Positions 27,447-39,300 of a stretch of 64,000 nucleotides of DNA are shown one piece after another. The notes below the pieces were generated by a model. It saw only the letters and a program-made list of their open reading frames with translations, was not told the DNA's origin and searched no databases. The stretch comes from Pseudomonas matsuisoli (lineage in GTDB: Bacteria > Pseudomonadota > Gammaproteobacteria > Pseudomonadales > Pseudomonadaceae). The translations under genes were made by a program, and so were the position numbers. Every line of letters begins with the position of its first letter. Position 1 is the stretch's first letter. The stretch is from positions 310,001-374,000 of the forward strand of contig NZ_BMPO01000002.1 of assembly GCF_014647635.1 (NCBI RefSeq). Direction: 5' to 3'.

Positions 27447-30400
27447 TGCGGGTATTGAAGTGGAGCGGAGTAGCGCTCCTGGCACTTGTCACGCTGCTGG
27501 TTCTGATGCTGGCGGTGCTATTGGGTACACAGTCCGGCAGTCGCTGGGCGTTGGGGCAGGTGCCAGGCCTGAGCCTCGATGGATTTCAGGGGCGACTCGG
27601 CGGAAGCTGGCACGCCGATCGACTGATATGGCAGCAAGGGGTGCAGAAGGTAGAGCTCGAGCAACCCGCCTTTAGTTGGTCCCCCACGTGCCTGTTCCGC
27701 TTGACCCTTTGCATCGAGCGTATCGCCGCGACGACGATTCACCTCGACTTTCCGCCCACCGATGAGCCTGCCGAGCCGAGTGGTCCACTGGAGCTGCCGG
27801 ACATCGGGCTGCCGATAGGTCTGGAGATCGGAGAACTGGACATCGGCCAGGTGTTCTTCAATGGCGGTGAGCAGCTGGTAAGTGCAACGCTTCGTGCCCA
27901 TTGGAACGAGCAGGGGCTGCGTATCGAGCAACTGACGGCCAAGCGTGAAGATCTCGACGCAACGCTTCAGGCCACGCTCACGCCTGCTGGGCAGTGGCCA
28001 CTTGCACTCATCGGCAAGGTCGACCTTGCCGGCGTTGACGATCAGCCGTGGTCGATCGATCTCGACCTGACGGGCAACGTGAAAGACGAGCTGCGTCTGG
28101 ATGCCAAGAGCCAGGGCTACCTGGACGGCAACTTGAAGGCGTGGGTAAACGCACTGGATGAGCGGCTACCCGCGCGGCTACGTTTGACCGCTTCCGGATT
28201 CAAAGCTGCGCCGTCGCTCCCAGACACGTTAACGCTGAACGATCTGGAATTGACGGCAGACGGCACACTTGCCGAGGGTTATCGGATCCTGGGCACTTCG
28301 CTGCTTCCGGGCCAAGGTGGCCCCGTAAAGCTTGCGCTGGATGGCCGAGTGGACGCGAAGGGCGCTCGGGTCGAGGCTTTGGAATTGCTGGCAGACGGTC
28401 AGCGTTATCTGCGCCTGAACGGTACGGCGGATTGGCAAAACGCGATCGCCGCCGACGCCCGTATCGACTGGCAGGACTTTCCCTGGCGCAGCCTCTACCC
28501 GGAAATTGAAGAGCCTCCTGTCAGCCTGCGACGCTTCCAGGGCGAGATTGCCTATCGCGACGGCGCCTATCAGGGGCAATTCAGCTCGGACTTGGATGGA
28601 CCTGCAGGCGCGTTCTCCCTGGCGAGCCCGATCCAGGGTGATCTGCAACAGGTGAGTTTACCCGCGTTAAACCTGAAAGCTGGACAGGGAACGCTGGACG
28701 GCAGGCTTGCCGTCGGTTTCGCCGAGGGTATTTCTTGGGACACCGACCTTGCCCTGAGCAAATTCGACCCGTCCTATTGGCTTGCTGAGCTGCCCGGTCA
28801 ATTGGCCGGCCCGATCCGCAGCAAAGGGTCAATAAATAACGGTGTGATTGCGGCGGACGCGGACATCGATATTCGCGGCCAGTTACGGACGCAACAGGCG
28901 CGACTCTCGCTGGCTGCAACCGGCCAGGGGGAGCGCTGGTCGATCGCGAACCTTGCGTTGCTCGTGGGAGACAACCGGGTAGAGGGGCAAGGTTCCCTCG
29001 AAGGGCAACTCAAGGGGCAGCTGCAGCTGGCCCTGAACAATCTCGGTCAGTTGTGGCCAGGTCTGACGGGGCAAGTTAAAGGCAACGTGACTGCTTCGGG
29101 CACGCTGGAAAAACCGCAGGGCACCCTTTCTCTGGACGGCACCCGCGTGGGATTGGGCGACAACCGCGTCAGCGGCATCGCCCTCACCGCCAGGCTCGAC
29201 GGCAATCAGCAGGCAACCATCTCCCTCGATGCCAATCGCATCGCCCTGGGGGAAACCGATCTCGGTAATCTAAGCGTGACAGGGCAGGGCAATGCACAAA
29301 GTCAGCGTGCAGAGTTGTCGCTGGACGGGCCACTGCTTCAGACCGGGCTCGCGTTGAACGGTACGTTGAAAGAGGGCAACTGGCGCGGCCAGCTCAGTCG
29401 CGGCGACATCAGCAGCAACGACATGGACTGGCGCCTGCAGCAGCCCGCTTCGCTGGAACGCTTGGCGTCCGGCCAGTTCACGCTCGGCAAGCATTGCTGG
29501 GCATACGCGGATGCAACGCTGTGCGCGGACGATCAACGCCTGACACCCGACACTTCACTGCGCATGCGCTTGCGGCAATTCCCGCTGGAAATCCTGGCGA
29601 AGTGGTTGCCAGACGATTTCGCCTGGGAGGGCCAGCTCAATGCCGACGTCAATCTCGACCTGCCCGAGGCCGGTCCAAAAGGGACGCTCAGCGTGGATGC
29701 GGGCAGCGGAAAATTACGGGTGCGCGATGGCGATACGTGGCACGACTTCCCCTACAGCCGCTTGGCGATTACCAGCCAGCTTTCGCCGCAACGCGTCGAT
29801 ACCGACCTGAACTTCGACGGCGGCCCGCTGGGCCAATTGGACGTCACCGCGCAAATTGATCCGCGACCTGCCGATAAACCGATCGAGGGCCAATTCGCCC
29901 TGCGCGGGTTGGATTTATCGGTCGGCCGGCCCTTTGCGCCCATGGTCGAGCAACTGGAAGGCCAGCTGAACGGGAGCGGAACGCTCGCGGGCACACTGCA
30001 ATCGCCACTGGTGAATGGGCAGTTGTGTTTGAGCAATGGGCGGGTGGCCGGTAGCGAGCTACCAACGCAGGTGGAAGCGCTCGAAATGACCGTGGATGTT
30101 GCGGGGCAAAGCCTGAAGCTTGATGGCAATTGGCGCAGTGGCGAAGCGGGACGTGGGCAAATCGCTGGCACGCTGGATTGGAACGATGGTACCAACGTGG
30201 ACGTGCGTGTTCGTGGAACCAAGCTGCCGGTCAATGTCCAGCCGTACGCTGAACTCGAAGTCGAGCCAGACTTGCAGATCGGACTCGCAGGCGATCGCCT
30301 CGCTTTGAGCGGCACAGTGAATGTGCCGCGTGGCGCCATCCAGATTCGCGAGTTGCCGCCCTCGACCGTCCAGGTATCGTCCGACACGGTGATCGTTGGG

Positions 30401-31120
30401 CAGGAGCGAGAAGACGCTAAAACTGCATTACAGATGGCCATGGATATCGACGTCAACGTCGGTCAGGACCGTCTGACCTTTAGTGCCTTTGGCCTCAATG
30501 CGGACATCGCCGGGCAGATGCATGTCGGCGATAACCTCGACGCCCGCGGTGAACTCAATCTCAATAACGGCCGTTTCCGTTCGTACGGTCAGCGTTTGAC
30601 CGTACGGCGCGCACGCCTGTTGTTTACCGGTCCTATCGATCAACCTTTCCTGGACGTGGAAGCGATCCGCGTCGTCGATGACGTTACCGCTGGCATTCGT
30701 CTCACGGGCTTTGCCGCGGCCCCGCAAACCGAAGTGTTCTCGGAACCGGCCATGGGCCAGGAGCAAGCCTTGTCCTATTTGATCCTTGGCCGGCCACTTA
30801 GCACGGGCCAGGAGGACAACAATCTCTTGGCCCAGGCAGCCCTAGGGTTGGGGCTTGCGGGGAGTTCGTCGTTCACCGGAGGCGTCGCGCAAAGTCTCGG
30901 CATCGAGAACTTCCAGCTCGACACCGAGGGCACCGGCAATACCACCAGCGTGGTTGCCAGCGGTGAGCTGACTGAGCGTCTGACCTTGCGTTATGGGGTC
31001 GGTGTCTTCGAGCCCGCGAACACCATCGCGTTACGCTACGCACTGACCAAGCGCGTGTACGTAGAGGCGGCCAGCGGCTTAGCAAGTTCGCTGGATATCT
31101 TCTACAAGCGGGACTTCTGA
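27446..31120 (+). CDS. tamB: TamB, AsmA-like bridging protein of the translocation and assembly module
   Basis: A protein of about 1224 residues with one N-terminal membrane anchor (VLKWSGVALLALVTLLVLMLAVL) and a very long repetitive beta-rich taurocholate-like groove of the AsmA/TamB/VPS13 kind. It ends with the DUF490 domain (about 870-1224; GQEQALSYLILGRPLS, AASGLASSLDIFYKRDF). It spans the periplasm and binds TamA. ATG 27446 overlaps the tamA TGA by one base (TGATG); GTG 27443 is possible. Length and order are standard. Confidence 0.95.
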   Translation: MRVLKWSGVALLALVTLLVLMLAVLLGTQSGSRWALGQVPGLSLDGFQGRLGGSWHADRLIWQQGVQKVELEQPAFSWSPTCLFRLTLCIERIAATTIHLDFPPTDEPAEPSGPLELPDIGLPIGLEIGELDIGQVFFNGGEQLVSATLRAHWNEQGLRIEQLTAKREDLDATLQATLTPAGQWPLALIGKVDLAGVDDQPWSIDLDLTGNVKDELRLDAKSQGYLDGNLKAWVNALDERLPARLRLTASGFKAAPSLPDTLTLNDLELTADGTLAEGYRILGTSLLPGQGGPVKLALDGRVDAKGARVEALELLADGQRYLRLNGTADWQNAIAADARIDWQDFPWRSLYPEIEEPPVSLRRFQGEIAYRDGAYQGQFSSDLDGPAGAFSLASPIQGDLQQVSLPALNLKAGQGTLDGRLAVGFAEGISWDTDLALSKFDPSYWLAELPGQLAGPIRSKGSINNGVIAADADIDIRGQLRTQQARLSLAATGQGERWSIANLALLVGDNRVEGQGSLEGQLKGQLQLALNNLGQLWPGLTGQVKGNVTASGTLEKPQGTLSLDGTRVGLGDNRVSGIALTARLDGNQQATISLDANRIALGETDLGNLSVTGQGNAQSQRAELSLDGPLLQTGLALNGTLKEGNWRGQLSRGDISSNDMDWRLQQPASLERLASGQFTLGKHCWAYADATLCADDQRLTPDTSLRMRLRQFPLEILAKWLPDDFAWEGQLNADVNLDLPEAGPKGTLSVDAGSGKLRVRDGDTWHDFPYSRLAITSQLSPQRVDTDLNFDGGPLGQLDVTAQIDPRPADKPIEGQFALRGLDLSVGRPFAPMVEQLEGQLNGSGTLAGTLQSPLVNGQLCLSNGRVAGSELPTQVEALEMTVDVAGQSLKLDGNWRSGEAGRGQIAGTLDWNDGTNVDVRVRGTKLPVNVQPYAELEVEPDLQIGLAGDRLALSGTVNVPRGAIQIRELPPSTVQVSSDTVIVGQEREDAKTALQMAMDIDVNVGQDRLTFSAFGLNADIAGQMHVGDNLDARGELNLNNGRFRSYGQRLTVRRARLLFTGPIDQPFLDVEAIRVVDDVTAGIRLTGFAAAPQTEVFSEPAMGQEQALSYLILGRPLSTGQEDNNLLAQAALGLGLAGSSSFTGGVAQSLGIENFQLDTEGTGNTTSVVASGELTERLTLRYGVGVFEPANTIALRYALTKRVYVEAASGLASSLDIFYKRDF

Positions 31121-31187
31121 GGGCAGCGGATCGAGAACATTGTGTTACCAGCGCGGAGATGGGCGATTCACTGGTAATTGACGTGCT

Positions 31188-31213
31188 CGTTAGCCGAGAA
31201 TTCTCGGCTGACG
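31188..31213. promoter_or_regulatory. 18-bp perfect palindrome between tamB and tpx
   Basis: AGCCGAGAATTCTCGGCT (31192-31209) is a loopless perfect palindrome, extended by CGT/ACG arms after one mismatch. It lies 68 bases after tamB and about 165 bases before tpx. With no loop and no T-tract, it looks more like a dimeric protein-binding site than a terminator. Confidence 0.45.
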
Positions 31214-31372
31214 TCCAGCGCACCGCACCTGCGTCGAACGGACATGAACGACTTCATTCGCCAACGGTCATTCCTTGGCATACGCTACGCCCCCTCGCAG
31301 CCCGAGTGCGCTGTCTACGCTGACAAGCCCTACCGGTTTGCATCCAACCATCCCCACACAAGGAGTAAACGA

Positions 31373-31873
31373 ATGGTCCAGGTAACGCGTCGCGGTACCC
31401 CAATGGAAGTCGCTGGCGAGCTGCCAGGCGTCGGGCAGCAAGCTCCGGCCTTCACACTGGTGGATAGCGGTTTGAACGACGTAGGCCTGTCTGCGTTTTC
31501 CGGCAAGCGCAAGGTGCTCAATATTTTCCCGAGTGTAGACACGCCAACCTGTGCGACATCCGTACGGACGTTCAATGCTCAAGCGAGCAAGCTGACGAAT
31601 ACGGTGGTGCTGTGCGTGTCTGCTGATCTGCCCTTTGCGCAGGCGCGTTTCTGCGGCGCAGAAGGCCTGGAAAACGTGCAGAACCTGTCCACCTTCCGCC
31701 ATCCCGAATTTCTGAAGAATTACGGCGTGGCAATCGCCAGTGGCGGCATGGCGGGGCTGGCCGCCCGCGCGGTGGTGGTGCTGGACGAGCAGGATAAAGT
31801 GATCCATAGCGAATTAGTGGAAGAGATCGCCAACGAGCCGAACTATCAAGCTGTGATCGCCGCTCTGACGTAA
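31373..31873 (+). CDS. tpx: Thiol peroxidase (2-Cys peroxiredoxin)
   Basis: A 166-residue Tpx reducing H2O2 and alkyl hydroperoxides with thioredoxin. The peroxidatic cysteine is C60 in [13 protein letters not shown] and the resolving cysteine is C94 in [12 protein letters not shown], the spacing typical of Tpx. ATG 31373 follows AAGGAGTAAACGA and gives the normal N-terminus ([10 protein letters not shown]); the in-frame upstream extension to 31178 looks non-coding. It is monocistronic, with a terminator hairpin just downstream. Confidence 0.96.
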   Translation: MVQVTRRGTPMEVAGELPGVGQQAPAFTLVDSGLNDVGLSAFSGKRKVLNIFPSVDTPTCATSVRTFNAQASKLTNTVVLCVSADLPFAQARFCGAEGLENVQNLSTFRHPEFLKNYGVAIASGGMAGLAARAVVVLDEQDKVIHSELVEEIANEPNYQAVIAALT

Positions 31874-31890
31874 GGCTGCGAAGTGCTTGA

Positions 31891-31919
31891 AGCGGCTGGA
31901 GCCATTCCGGCCGCTGTTT
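31891..31919 (+). terminator. Terminator-like hairpin after tpx
   Basis: AGCGGCTGG (31891-31899) pairs with CCGGCCGCT (31907-31915) over 9 bp, including one G-T pair, around a 7-base loop. It is followed by a short GTTTA. It lies 17 bases past the tpx stop and separates it from the efflux operon. Confidence 0.6.
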
Positions 31920-32020
31920 ACGCTGTGGGAACATTTGGAACGTAAAAAGGCAGTAAAGGGGCTTTGCTTGCCGCCTTGCTGTGCTTATCGTGCACCGTCC
32001 ATCAAATGCGAATGCCTTTC

Positions 32021-33223
32021 ATGTCTGCTGCAACCCCCCCGAGTTCTTCTCGCTCTTCGCGATTCCGTATTCTTTTTATTGTTTTAGTGGCTGTCGCAGC
32101 ATTGATTGCCTGGTGGTTATGGCCTGCAGCAAACAATCCAGAGCAGCCGGCGCCTGGCGGACAGGAACCGGTTCCTGTCCGGGCGGCTGTGGCCCGCGAG
32201 GCGAACTTCCCAGTGAACCTTACGGCCCTGGGTACCGTGACCGCGTTCAATACCGCGAATGTACGCGCACGGGTCGATGGGCTTTTGACCGAAATCCGAT
32301 TCGAAGAAGGCCAGCGGGTCAAGGCGGGAGATGTGTTAGCGGTGATCGATCCGCGCCCCTATGAAGTCGCCTTGCAGCAAGCCGAAGGCACGCTGCAGGA
32401 GAATCGAGCGCAACTGAAGAACGCGCAGATCGATTACGACCGCTACAAAGGGTTGTTCGCGCAGGATTCGATCGCGCGGCAGACGCTGGATACTCAAGAG
32501 GCGCTGGTTGCGCAATACCAGGGGACGATTCGCGCCAACCAGGCGGCGGTCGCGCAGGCGAAGCTTGATTTGCAATTCACGCGTGTTAGCGCACCGATAG
32601 CAGGACGTGTTGGCTTGCGTCAGGTGGACGTTGGCAACCTCGTCGCCGCCGGCGATACCACGCCGCTGGCAGTCATCACTGAAACCCAACCCATCTCGAT
32701 CGCATTCACGCTGCCAGAAAGCGACCTGCCCAAAGTACTCAAAGCGCGTCGAGAGCAGTCGGCTCTTGTTGTCGAAGCGTGGGACCGGGGTGAACGCAAT
32801 CGCCTGGCACAGGGCGTCTTGCAGAGCATCGACAACCAGATCGACCTTACAACGGGTACCGTTCGCCTGAAAGCGCGCTTCGATAACGAAGATGAGTCGC
32901 TCTTTCCCAACCAGTTCGTGAACGTCCGCCTCCAGGTGCAAACGATCGCCAATGCTACGCTACTGCCCTCTGATGCCATCCAGTACGGCTCCATCGGTAC
33001 CTTCGTCTATGTCATCGGCGAGGGTGACAAGGTGGAAGTCCGGAAAGTGGACGTGGGGCCAACCGACGGCCCGAACATCGTTGTCGAAAGCGGCGTGAAG
33101 ACCGGAGAGCGCGTCGCCGTACAGGGTACCGAGCAACTGCGCGAAGGCAGCCAGGTAGAGGTCATCGAGGACGCAGAACCCGGTAAGACTGTGCCGGCAC
33201 CGTTGCAAAACCGTCAAGCATGA
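32021..33223 (+). CDS. muxA: RND efflux membrane fusion protein (MuxA/MdtA type)
   Basis: A periplasmic adaptor of about 400 residues (HlyD/AcrA family) joining the RND pump to the outer-membrane channel. The N-terminal membrane segment is [19 protein letters not shown]. The lipoyl half-motifs, a helical hairpin (about 105-175) and beta-barrel domain follow in the usual order ([35 protein letters not shown]). The start is ambiguous: ATG 32021 was chosen for its membrane segment position, with ATG 32006, 32012 and a TTG at 31964 also in frame. The stop overlaps muxB by four bases. First gene of the muxABC-opmB-type operon. Confidence 0.93.
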   Translation: MSAATPPSSSRSSRFRILFIVLVAVAALIAWWLWPAANNPEQPAPGGQEPVPVRAAVAREANFPVNLTALGTVTAFNTANVRARVDGLLTEIRFEEGQRVKAGDVLAVIDPRPYEVALQQAEGTLQENRAQLKNAQIDYDRYKGLFAQDSIARQTLDTQEALVAQYQGTIRANQAAVAQAKLDLQFTRVSAPIAGRVGLRQVDVGNLVAAGDTTPLAVITETQPISIAFTLPESDLPKVLKARREQSALVVEAWDRGERNRLAQGVLQSIDNQIDLTTGTVRLKARFDNEDESLFPNQFVNVRLQVQTIANATLLPSDAIQYGSIGTFVYVIGEGDKVEVRKVDVGPTDGPNIVVESGVKTGERVAVQGTEQLREGSQVEVIEDAEPGKTVPAPLQNRQA

Positions 33224-36200
33224 GTATCTCCCGCCCGTTCATCCTGAGGCCTGTCGCCACCACCTTGCTGATGGTGGCGATCTTTCTCAGTGGCTTGATC
33301 GCCTACCGGATGCTTCCCGTTTCGGCATTGCCGCAGGTGGATTACCCGACGATTCGGGTCATGACGCTTTATCCGGGCGCCAGCCCTGAGGTCATGACCA
33401 GTGCCGTCACCGCGCCATTGGAGCGACAGTTCGGGCAGATGCCGGGACTTGAGCAAATGGCGTCTAGCAGCTCCGGTGGTGCGTCTGTCGTTACGCTACG
33501 TTTTGGTCTCGACGTGAACATGGACGTGGCCGAGCAGGAAGTGCAGGCTGCCATCAACGCCGCCAGCAACCTGCTGCCGGATGATCTGCCGTCGCCGCCG
33601 GTGTACAACAAGGTCAACCCGGCGGATACACCGGTACTCACCCTGGCGATTACGTCCAAGACCATGGCGATGCACGAGGTCAACGACCTTGTGGACACCC
33701 GCATGGCGCAGCGGATATCGCAGATTAGCGGTGTGGGCTTAGTCACGCTCGCCGGCGGGCAACGGCCCGCCGTCAGAATCCGCGTCAATCCAGAAGTGCT
33801 TGCTTCCTACGGGCTGAACCTCTCGGACGTGCGTTCGTTGATCAACGCATCGAACGTAAACCAGCCCAAGGGCAGCTTCGACGGTCCCACACGCGTGACG
33901 CAGCTGGATGCGAACGACCAGCTCAAATCGCCGGACGAATACCGCAACCTGATCCTCAACTATGAAAACGGCGCGACGTTGCGCCTCAAGGATGTGGCGA
34001 CCATCGTCGATGGCGCGGAGAACGAGCGACTGGCGGCGTGGGCCAACGAGAACGAAGCGGTGCTGCTGAATATCCAGCGGCAACCGGGCGCAAATGTCAT
34101 CGATGTCGCGGATCGGGTCCAGGCCCTGCTGCCGCACATTACCTCGACGCTGCCGAACAACGTGGAGGTCATCCCGCTGACCGATCGTACGCAAACGATA
34201 CGGGCGGCAGTGACCGATACCGAGCACGAGCTGGTATTGGCGATTGGGCTCGTCGTGCTGGTGACGTTTCTGTTCCTGCGTAAGTTTTCAGCGACGATCA
34301 TCCCTTCGGTTGCGGTGCCGTTGTCGTTGATCGGCACATTTGGCGTGATGCATCTTGCGGGTTTTTCGATCAACAACCTGACGCTGATGGCGCTCACGAT
34401 CGCGACCGGTTTCGTGATCGACGATGCCATCGTGATGCTGGAAAACATCGCGCGGCATATCGAAGAAGGGGAAACGCCGATGAACGCTGCGCTCAAAGGC
34501 GCGCGGCAGATCGGCTTTACCTTGGTGTCCCTGACGTTCTCACTGATTGCGGTATTGATTCCGCTGCTGTTCATGGCAGACGTGGTCGGGCGCCTGTTCC
34601 GCGAATTCGCCATCACGCTTGCCGTCGCGATCCTTATCTCGTTGGTGATCTCCCTGACGTTGACGCCAATGATGTGCGCGCGTTTGCTCAAGCACGAGCG
34701 GGAAGAGGACCAGGGCCGTTTCTATCGCGGCGCGGGCCGCGTCATCGACTGGATGATCGACCGTTATGCGGTGGGACTGCGCTGGGTGCTACGCCACCAG
34801 CCCCTGACGCTGCTCGTTGCGATCGCGACCATGGCGGTGACGGTGCTGCTTTATCTCGCGGTACCCAAGGGCTTTTTCCCGGTGCAGGATACTGGCGTCA
34901 TCCAAGGCGTTTCTGAAGGGCCACAAACCATTTCCTTCACCGCGATGAGCGAACGGCAGCAGCAGTTGACCGACGTCATTCGCAAGGACCCCGCGGTAGC
35001 CAGCGTGTCGTCCTACATTGGCGTCGACGGCGACAACCTAACGCTGAACAGCGGTCGGGTACTCATCAATCTAAAAGCCCATGGCGACCGTGACGTCACT
35101 GCCAGTGACGTGATCGAGCGTCTGCGTCCTCAGCTCGATCGTATTCCTGGCATACGGCTCTACATGCAGCCGGTTCAGGACCTGACGATCGAAGACCGGG
35201 TAAGCCGAACCCAATTCCAGTTCACTCTGGGTTCACCTGACTCCGCGCTGCTGGAGGAGTGGACACCGAAGCTGGTGGATGCCTTGCGTTCGCGCCCTGA
35301 GCTCACGGACGTGAACAGCGACCTGCAAACCGAGGGGTTGCAGGTCTATCTGGATATCGATCGCGATCTTGCCTCGCGCCTGGGGGTGAGCATTTCGGCG
35401 ATCGACGATGCGCTCTACGATGCCTTTGGTCAGCGGCAAATCTCCACGATCTTCACGCAGGCGAGCCAGTATCGGGTCGTGCTGGAAGCCCAGACGGCCG
35501 GCAGCGTCGGCCCGGAATCGTTGCGTCGAATCCATGTCGCGGCCACCGATGACAAGCAAGTGCCATTGGCGTCCCTTGCGCGAGTCAGCGAGCGACCGTC
35601 ATCCTTGTTGATTAGCCATATCGGCCAGTTTCCGGCGGTAACGCTCTCGTTCAACCTTGCGCCGGGCGTGTCATTGGGTGAAGCGGTTGCCGCGATCGAG
35701 CAAACCGAGCAGGCAATCGGTTTGCCCGTCGGGGTCGAAACGACCTTCCAGGGCGCGGCCGAAGCATTCCGCGCATCGTTGTCTAGCACGCTGATGTTGA
35801 TCCTCGCGGCCGTCGTGACGATGTACATTGTGCTGGGCGTGCTGTACGAGAGTTACATCCATCCGATCACGATTCTTTCGACGCTGCCATCGGCAGCGAT
35901 CGGCGCGCTCCTGGCGTTGTTGTTGACGGGTAATGATCTGGGCCTGATTGCCGTAATCGGCATCATCCTGCTGATCGGCATCGTCAAGAAGAACGCAATC
36001 ATGATGATCGACTTCGCACTCGAAGCCGAACGTCAGGAAGGGATGGCCCCGCATGACGCCATCTATCGTGCCGCGCTGCTGAGATTCCGGCCCATTCTGA
36101 TGACCACACTTGCGGCGCTGTTTGGTGCGATTCCGCTGATGCTTGCCAGTGGTTCAGGCGCCGAACTGCGGCAGCCGCTTGGCTTGGTCATGGTCGGCGG

Positions 36201-36312
36201 ACTGCTGGTTAGTCAAGTTCTGACGCTGTTCACGACGCCGGTCATTTACCTGTATTTCGATCGACTCTCGCGCCGCTTGCGGGGCCGTGCGGCGTCGGGG
36301 GCTACGGTATGA
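33220..36312 (+). CDS. muxB: RND multidrug efflux transporter subunit (MuxB/MdtB type)
   Basis: A 1030-residue inner-membrane RND pump with the 12-helix layout. The proton-relay aspartate pair is in [20 protein letters not shown] in TM4. The N-terminal [20 protein letters not shown] and the large periplasmic porter loops are standard. MdtB/MdtC-type pumps work as B2C heterotrimers, so it should assemble with the next gene product. It starts in an ATGA overlap with muxA. Substrates such as novobiocin, aztreonam or macrolides are known for P. aeruginosa MuxABC and are not shown here. Confidence 0.95.
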   Translation: MSISRPFILRPVATTLLMVAIFLSGLIAYRMLPVSALPQVDYPTIRVMTLYPGASPEVMTSAVTAPLERQFGQMPGLEQMASSSSGGASVVTLRFGLDVNMDVAEQEVQAAINAASNLLPDDLPSPPVYNKVNPADTPVLTLAITSKTMAMHEVNDLVDTRMAQRISQISGVGLVTLAGGQRPAVRIRVNPEVLASYGLNLSDVRSLINASNVNQPKGSFDGPTRVTQLDANDQLKSPDEYRNLILNYENGATLRLKDVATIVDGAENERLAAWANENEAVLLNIQRQPGANVIDVADRVQALLPHITSTLPNNVEVIPLTDRTQTIRAAVTDTEHELVLAIGLVVLVTFLFLRKFSATIIPSVAVPLSLIGTFGVMHLAGFSINNLTLMALTIATGFVIDDAIVMLENIARHIEEGETPMNAALKGARQIGFTLVSLTFSLIAVLIPLLFMADVVGRLFREFAITLAVAILISLVISLTLTPMMCARLLKHEREEDQGRFYRGAGRVIDWMIDRYAVGLRWVLRHQPLTLLVAIATMAVTVLLYLAVPKGFFPVQDTGVIQGVSEGPQTISFTAMSERQQQLTDVIRKDPAVASVSSYIGVDGDNLTLNSGRVLINLKAHGDRDVTASDVIERLRPQLDRIPGIRLYMQPVQDLTIEDRVSRTQFQFTLGSPDSALLEEWTPKLVDALRSRPELTDVNSDLQTEGLQVYLDIDRDLASRLGVSISAIDDALYDAFGQRQISTIFTQASQYRVVLEAQTAGSVGPESLRRIHVAATDDKQVPLASLARVSERPSSLLISHIGQFPAVTLSFNLAPGVSLGEAVAAIEQTEQAIGLPVGVETTFQGAAEAFRASLSSTLMLILAAVVTMYIVLGVLYESYIHPITILSTLPSAAIGALLALLLTGNDLGLIAVIGIILLIGIVKKNAIMMIDFALEAERQEGMAPHDAIYRAALLRFRPILMTTLAALFGAIPLMLASGSGAELRQPLGLVMVGGLLVSQVLTLFTTPVIYLYFDRLSRRLRGRAASGATV

Positions 36313-36343
36313 AAGCGCCGACCAGGGTAGGGGAGTTGCGGGT

Positions 36344-39300
36344 TTGAACCTGTCTGCCCCCTTCATCCTGCGCCCAGTTGCGACGCTCTTATTGAGCGTC
36401 GCAATCCTGCTATTGGGCGGGATCAGCTATGGGCTGCTGCCGGTTTCGCCGTTGCCGAAGATGGACTTCCCGGCGATCACGATCACCGCGAACTTGCCCG
36501 GCGCAAGCCCGCAGGTCATGGCGTCGACCGTGGCAACACCCCTGGAACGCGCCTTGGGCAGCATTGCCGGCATCAGTGAGATGACGAGCCGCAGTAGTCA
36601 GGGCAATACCCGAATCATCATCCTCTTCGATATCGGTCGAAACATCGATTCGGCGGCTAGAGAGGTTCAGGCCGCGATCAACAAAGCGCGTCCGCTGTTG
36701 CCCAGTGGCATGAAAAACATGCCGACCTATCGCAAGATCAATCCTTCGCAGTCGCCCATCATGGTGCTGGCCATGACCAGCGACACCATGTCCCGAGCTC
36801 AGCTACGTGATATTGCGAACAACATCGTCTCGCAGAAAATTGCCCAGGTTTCTGGCGTTGGCGAGGTGCTCATTGGCGGCGGCGGCACGCCTGCGGTACG
36901 CGTTTCCGTTCAGCCGCGCCAGCTCGATCATTACGGCATCGCGCTCGATGAGGTCCGGGAAACCATTTCCGCGGCGACTGCGCAACGTCCCAAGGGCGCC
37001 ATCGAGAACGACACGCGGCATTGGCAGATCCAGGCCAACGATCAGCTGTATCAGGCGAAGGACTACGCCAATCTGGTCATCCGCGAAGAGAACGGTGCAA
37101 TCCTCCGGTTGAGCGATATCGCCACGGTCAAAGACGATGTGGAAGACCGTTACAACGCAGGGTATTTCAATAACCAGAATGCGATCTTGCTGGTCGTCAA
37201 TCGTCAGGCGAATGCAAACATCATCGAGACCATCGACGCCATCAGGACCCAGTTGCCAGAGTTGAGGGCGGTGATGCCAGAAGCGGCGAACCTCGACATT
37301 GCCCTGGACCGATCGCCGGTCATTCGCGCCACGCTGCACGAAGCGGAGCGCACGCTCATCATCGCGACTGGCCTCGTCATCCTCGTCGTGCTCGCGTTTT
37401 TGGGCCGCTGGCGGGCTGCGCTGATTCCCGCGCTCGCTGTGCCTGTTTCGCTGGTCGGCACCTTCGCCGTCATGTACCTCTGGGGATTCTCCCTCAACAA
37501 CTTTTCGCTGATGGCGCTGATCATTGCGACTGGGTTGGTGGTCGACGATGCGATCGTGGTACTGGAGAACATCGCTCGGCATATGGAGAGCGGTGAACCG
37601 CCACTTGAGGCCGCGTTGAAAGGTACCCGCGAAGTGGGCTTTACCCTGCTGTCCATGAACCTGTCGCTGGTCGCGGTGTTTCTCTCGATCTTGTTCATGG
37701 GCGGTTTCGTCGCCAATCTGTTCCGCGAGTTTTCCATTACGCTCACGGCAGCAATTCTGGTCTCGCTCGTGGTCTCGCTGACGCTTACGCCCATGCTTTG
37801 CGCGCGTTGGCTACGGGTGGAGGAAAAGCGCGAACCGGGCCGATTCGCACGCATCGGCCATCGCGTGCAGACAATAGTCATGGACCGTTATGCGCGAAGC
37901 CTGGATTGGTCGCTTCGTCATTCCACGCTCATGCTTCTGGGCCTCGTCGCGACTATCGTATTGAACGTCTATCTGTACATCGCAGTACCGAAGACCTTCA
38001 TGCCCTCCCAGGATACTGGCCAGATCACGGGCTTCATTCGAGGTGAAGATGGACTGTCGTTCAGTGTCATGCAGCCGAAGATGGAGGCATACCGCAAGTT
38101 GCTCGTGAGCGATCCCGCGGTTGCTGCAGTGGCGGGCTTCGTGGGCGGGCAGACGGGTGTTGGGAATGCGACAGTGCTCATTCGACTCAAGGAGCTGGAC
38201 GAGCGTAAAGAAAGCGTAGACGCGGTGATCGAGCGGCTGCGCAAGAACGCGCCCAAGATTCCTGGCGCCAAGATGTACCTGATGGCGAGTCAGGATCTTC
38301 AATTCGGCGGGCGACAGGATCGCGGCACTGAAAACGAATACGTTCTCCTAGCAAACGATCTCGATGCGTTGCGCACGTGGGTGCCGCGTGTAAGAGACGC
38401 GTTGGCGGCGCTGCCTGAACTGCAGAACGTCGATACGACGGACGGGAAGGGGGCTCAGCAGGTCCGAATCGTGATCGACCGGGAAAACGCGAAGCGCCTC
38501 GGAATCGATGTCGAAATGGTAACCGCGGTGCTCAACAACGCGTTCAGCCAACGTCAGATCGCCACGATCTACGACAACATGTACCAGTATCAGGTCGTGA
38601 TGGAGATCGATCCGAAATACGCGACCGGGCCTGAGGTTCTGTCGCAAGTGAAGGTCATCACCGATAACGGCGACCGTATCCCATTGTCGACGATCGCTCG
38701 CTGGGAGCCTAGCCTCGAACAGGACCGGGTCTCGCACCACGGGCAATTCGCGGATGAAAGTATCGAGTTCACGCTGGCCGAAGGTGTCAGCCTCGATCAG
38801 GCGACGGCCGCTGTGAACCGAGCCGTGGCGGGCGTGGGACTGCCGAACGAAGTTCAGGGCATGATGGGCGGTACTGGCAGCGCGTTCGTTGAAGCGCAAC
38901 AAGGCCAGCCATTCATGATCCTCGCCGCGCTGGTCTTGGTATACCTGGTGCTCGGCGTGCTCTATGAAAGCTACATTCATCCGCTGACAATCCTGTCGAC
39001 CTTGCCCTCCGCTGGCGTTGGGGCGTTGCTCGCCATTCAATTGTTCGGTCAGGAGTTCAGCCTGATTTCGTTGCTTGGGCTGTTCCTGCTGATTGGCGTA
39101 GTGAAAAAGAACGCCATCCTGATGATTGATTTAGCGTTGCAGCTCGAACGCCACGACAGCCTGTCGCCAATCGAATCCATTCGCCGTGCCTGCCTGTTGC
39201 GTTTCCGCCCCATCATGATGACCACGCTTGCCGCCTTGTTCGGAGCGTTGCCGTTACTGCTCGACACGTCCGAGGGGTCCGAAACCCGTCATCCATTGGG

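Noticed and set aside
36287..36343. N-terminal extension of muxC from the earliest in-frame start
   Set aside because: The extension ([19 protein letters not shown]) overlaps muxB and does not look like an RND N-terminus. TTG 36344, with GGGGAG upstream, gives the conserved start.
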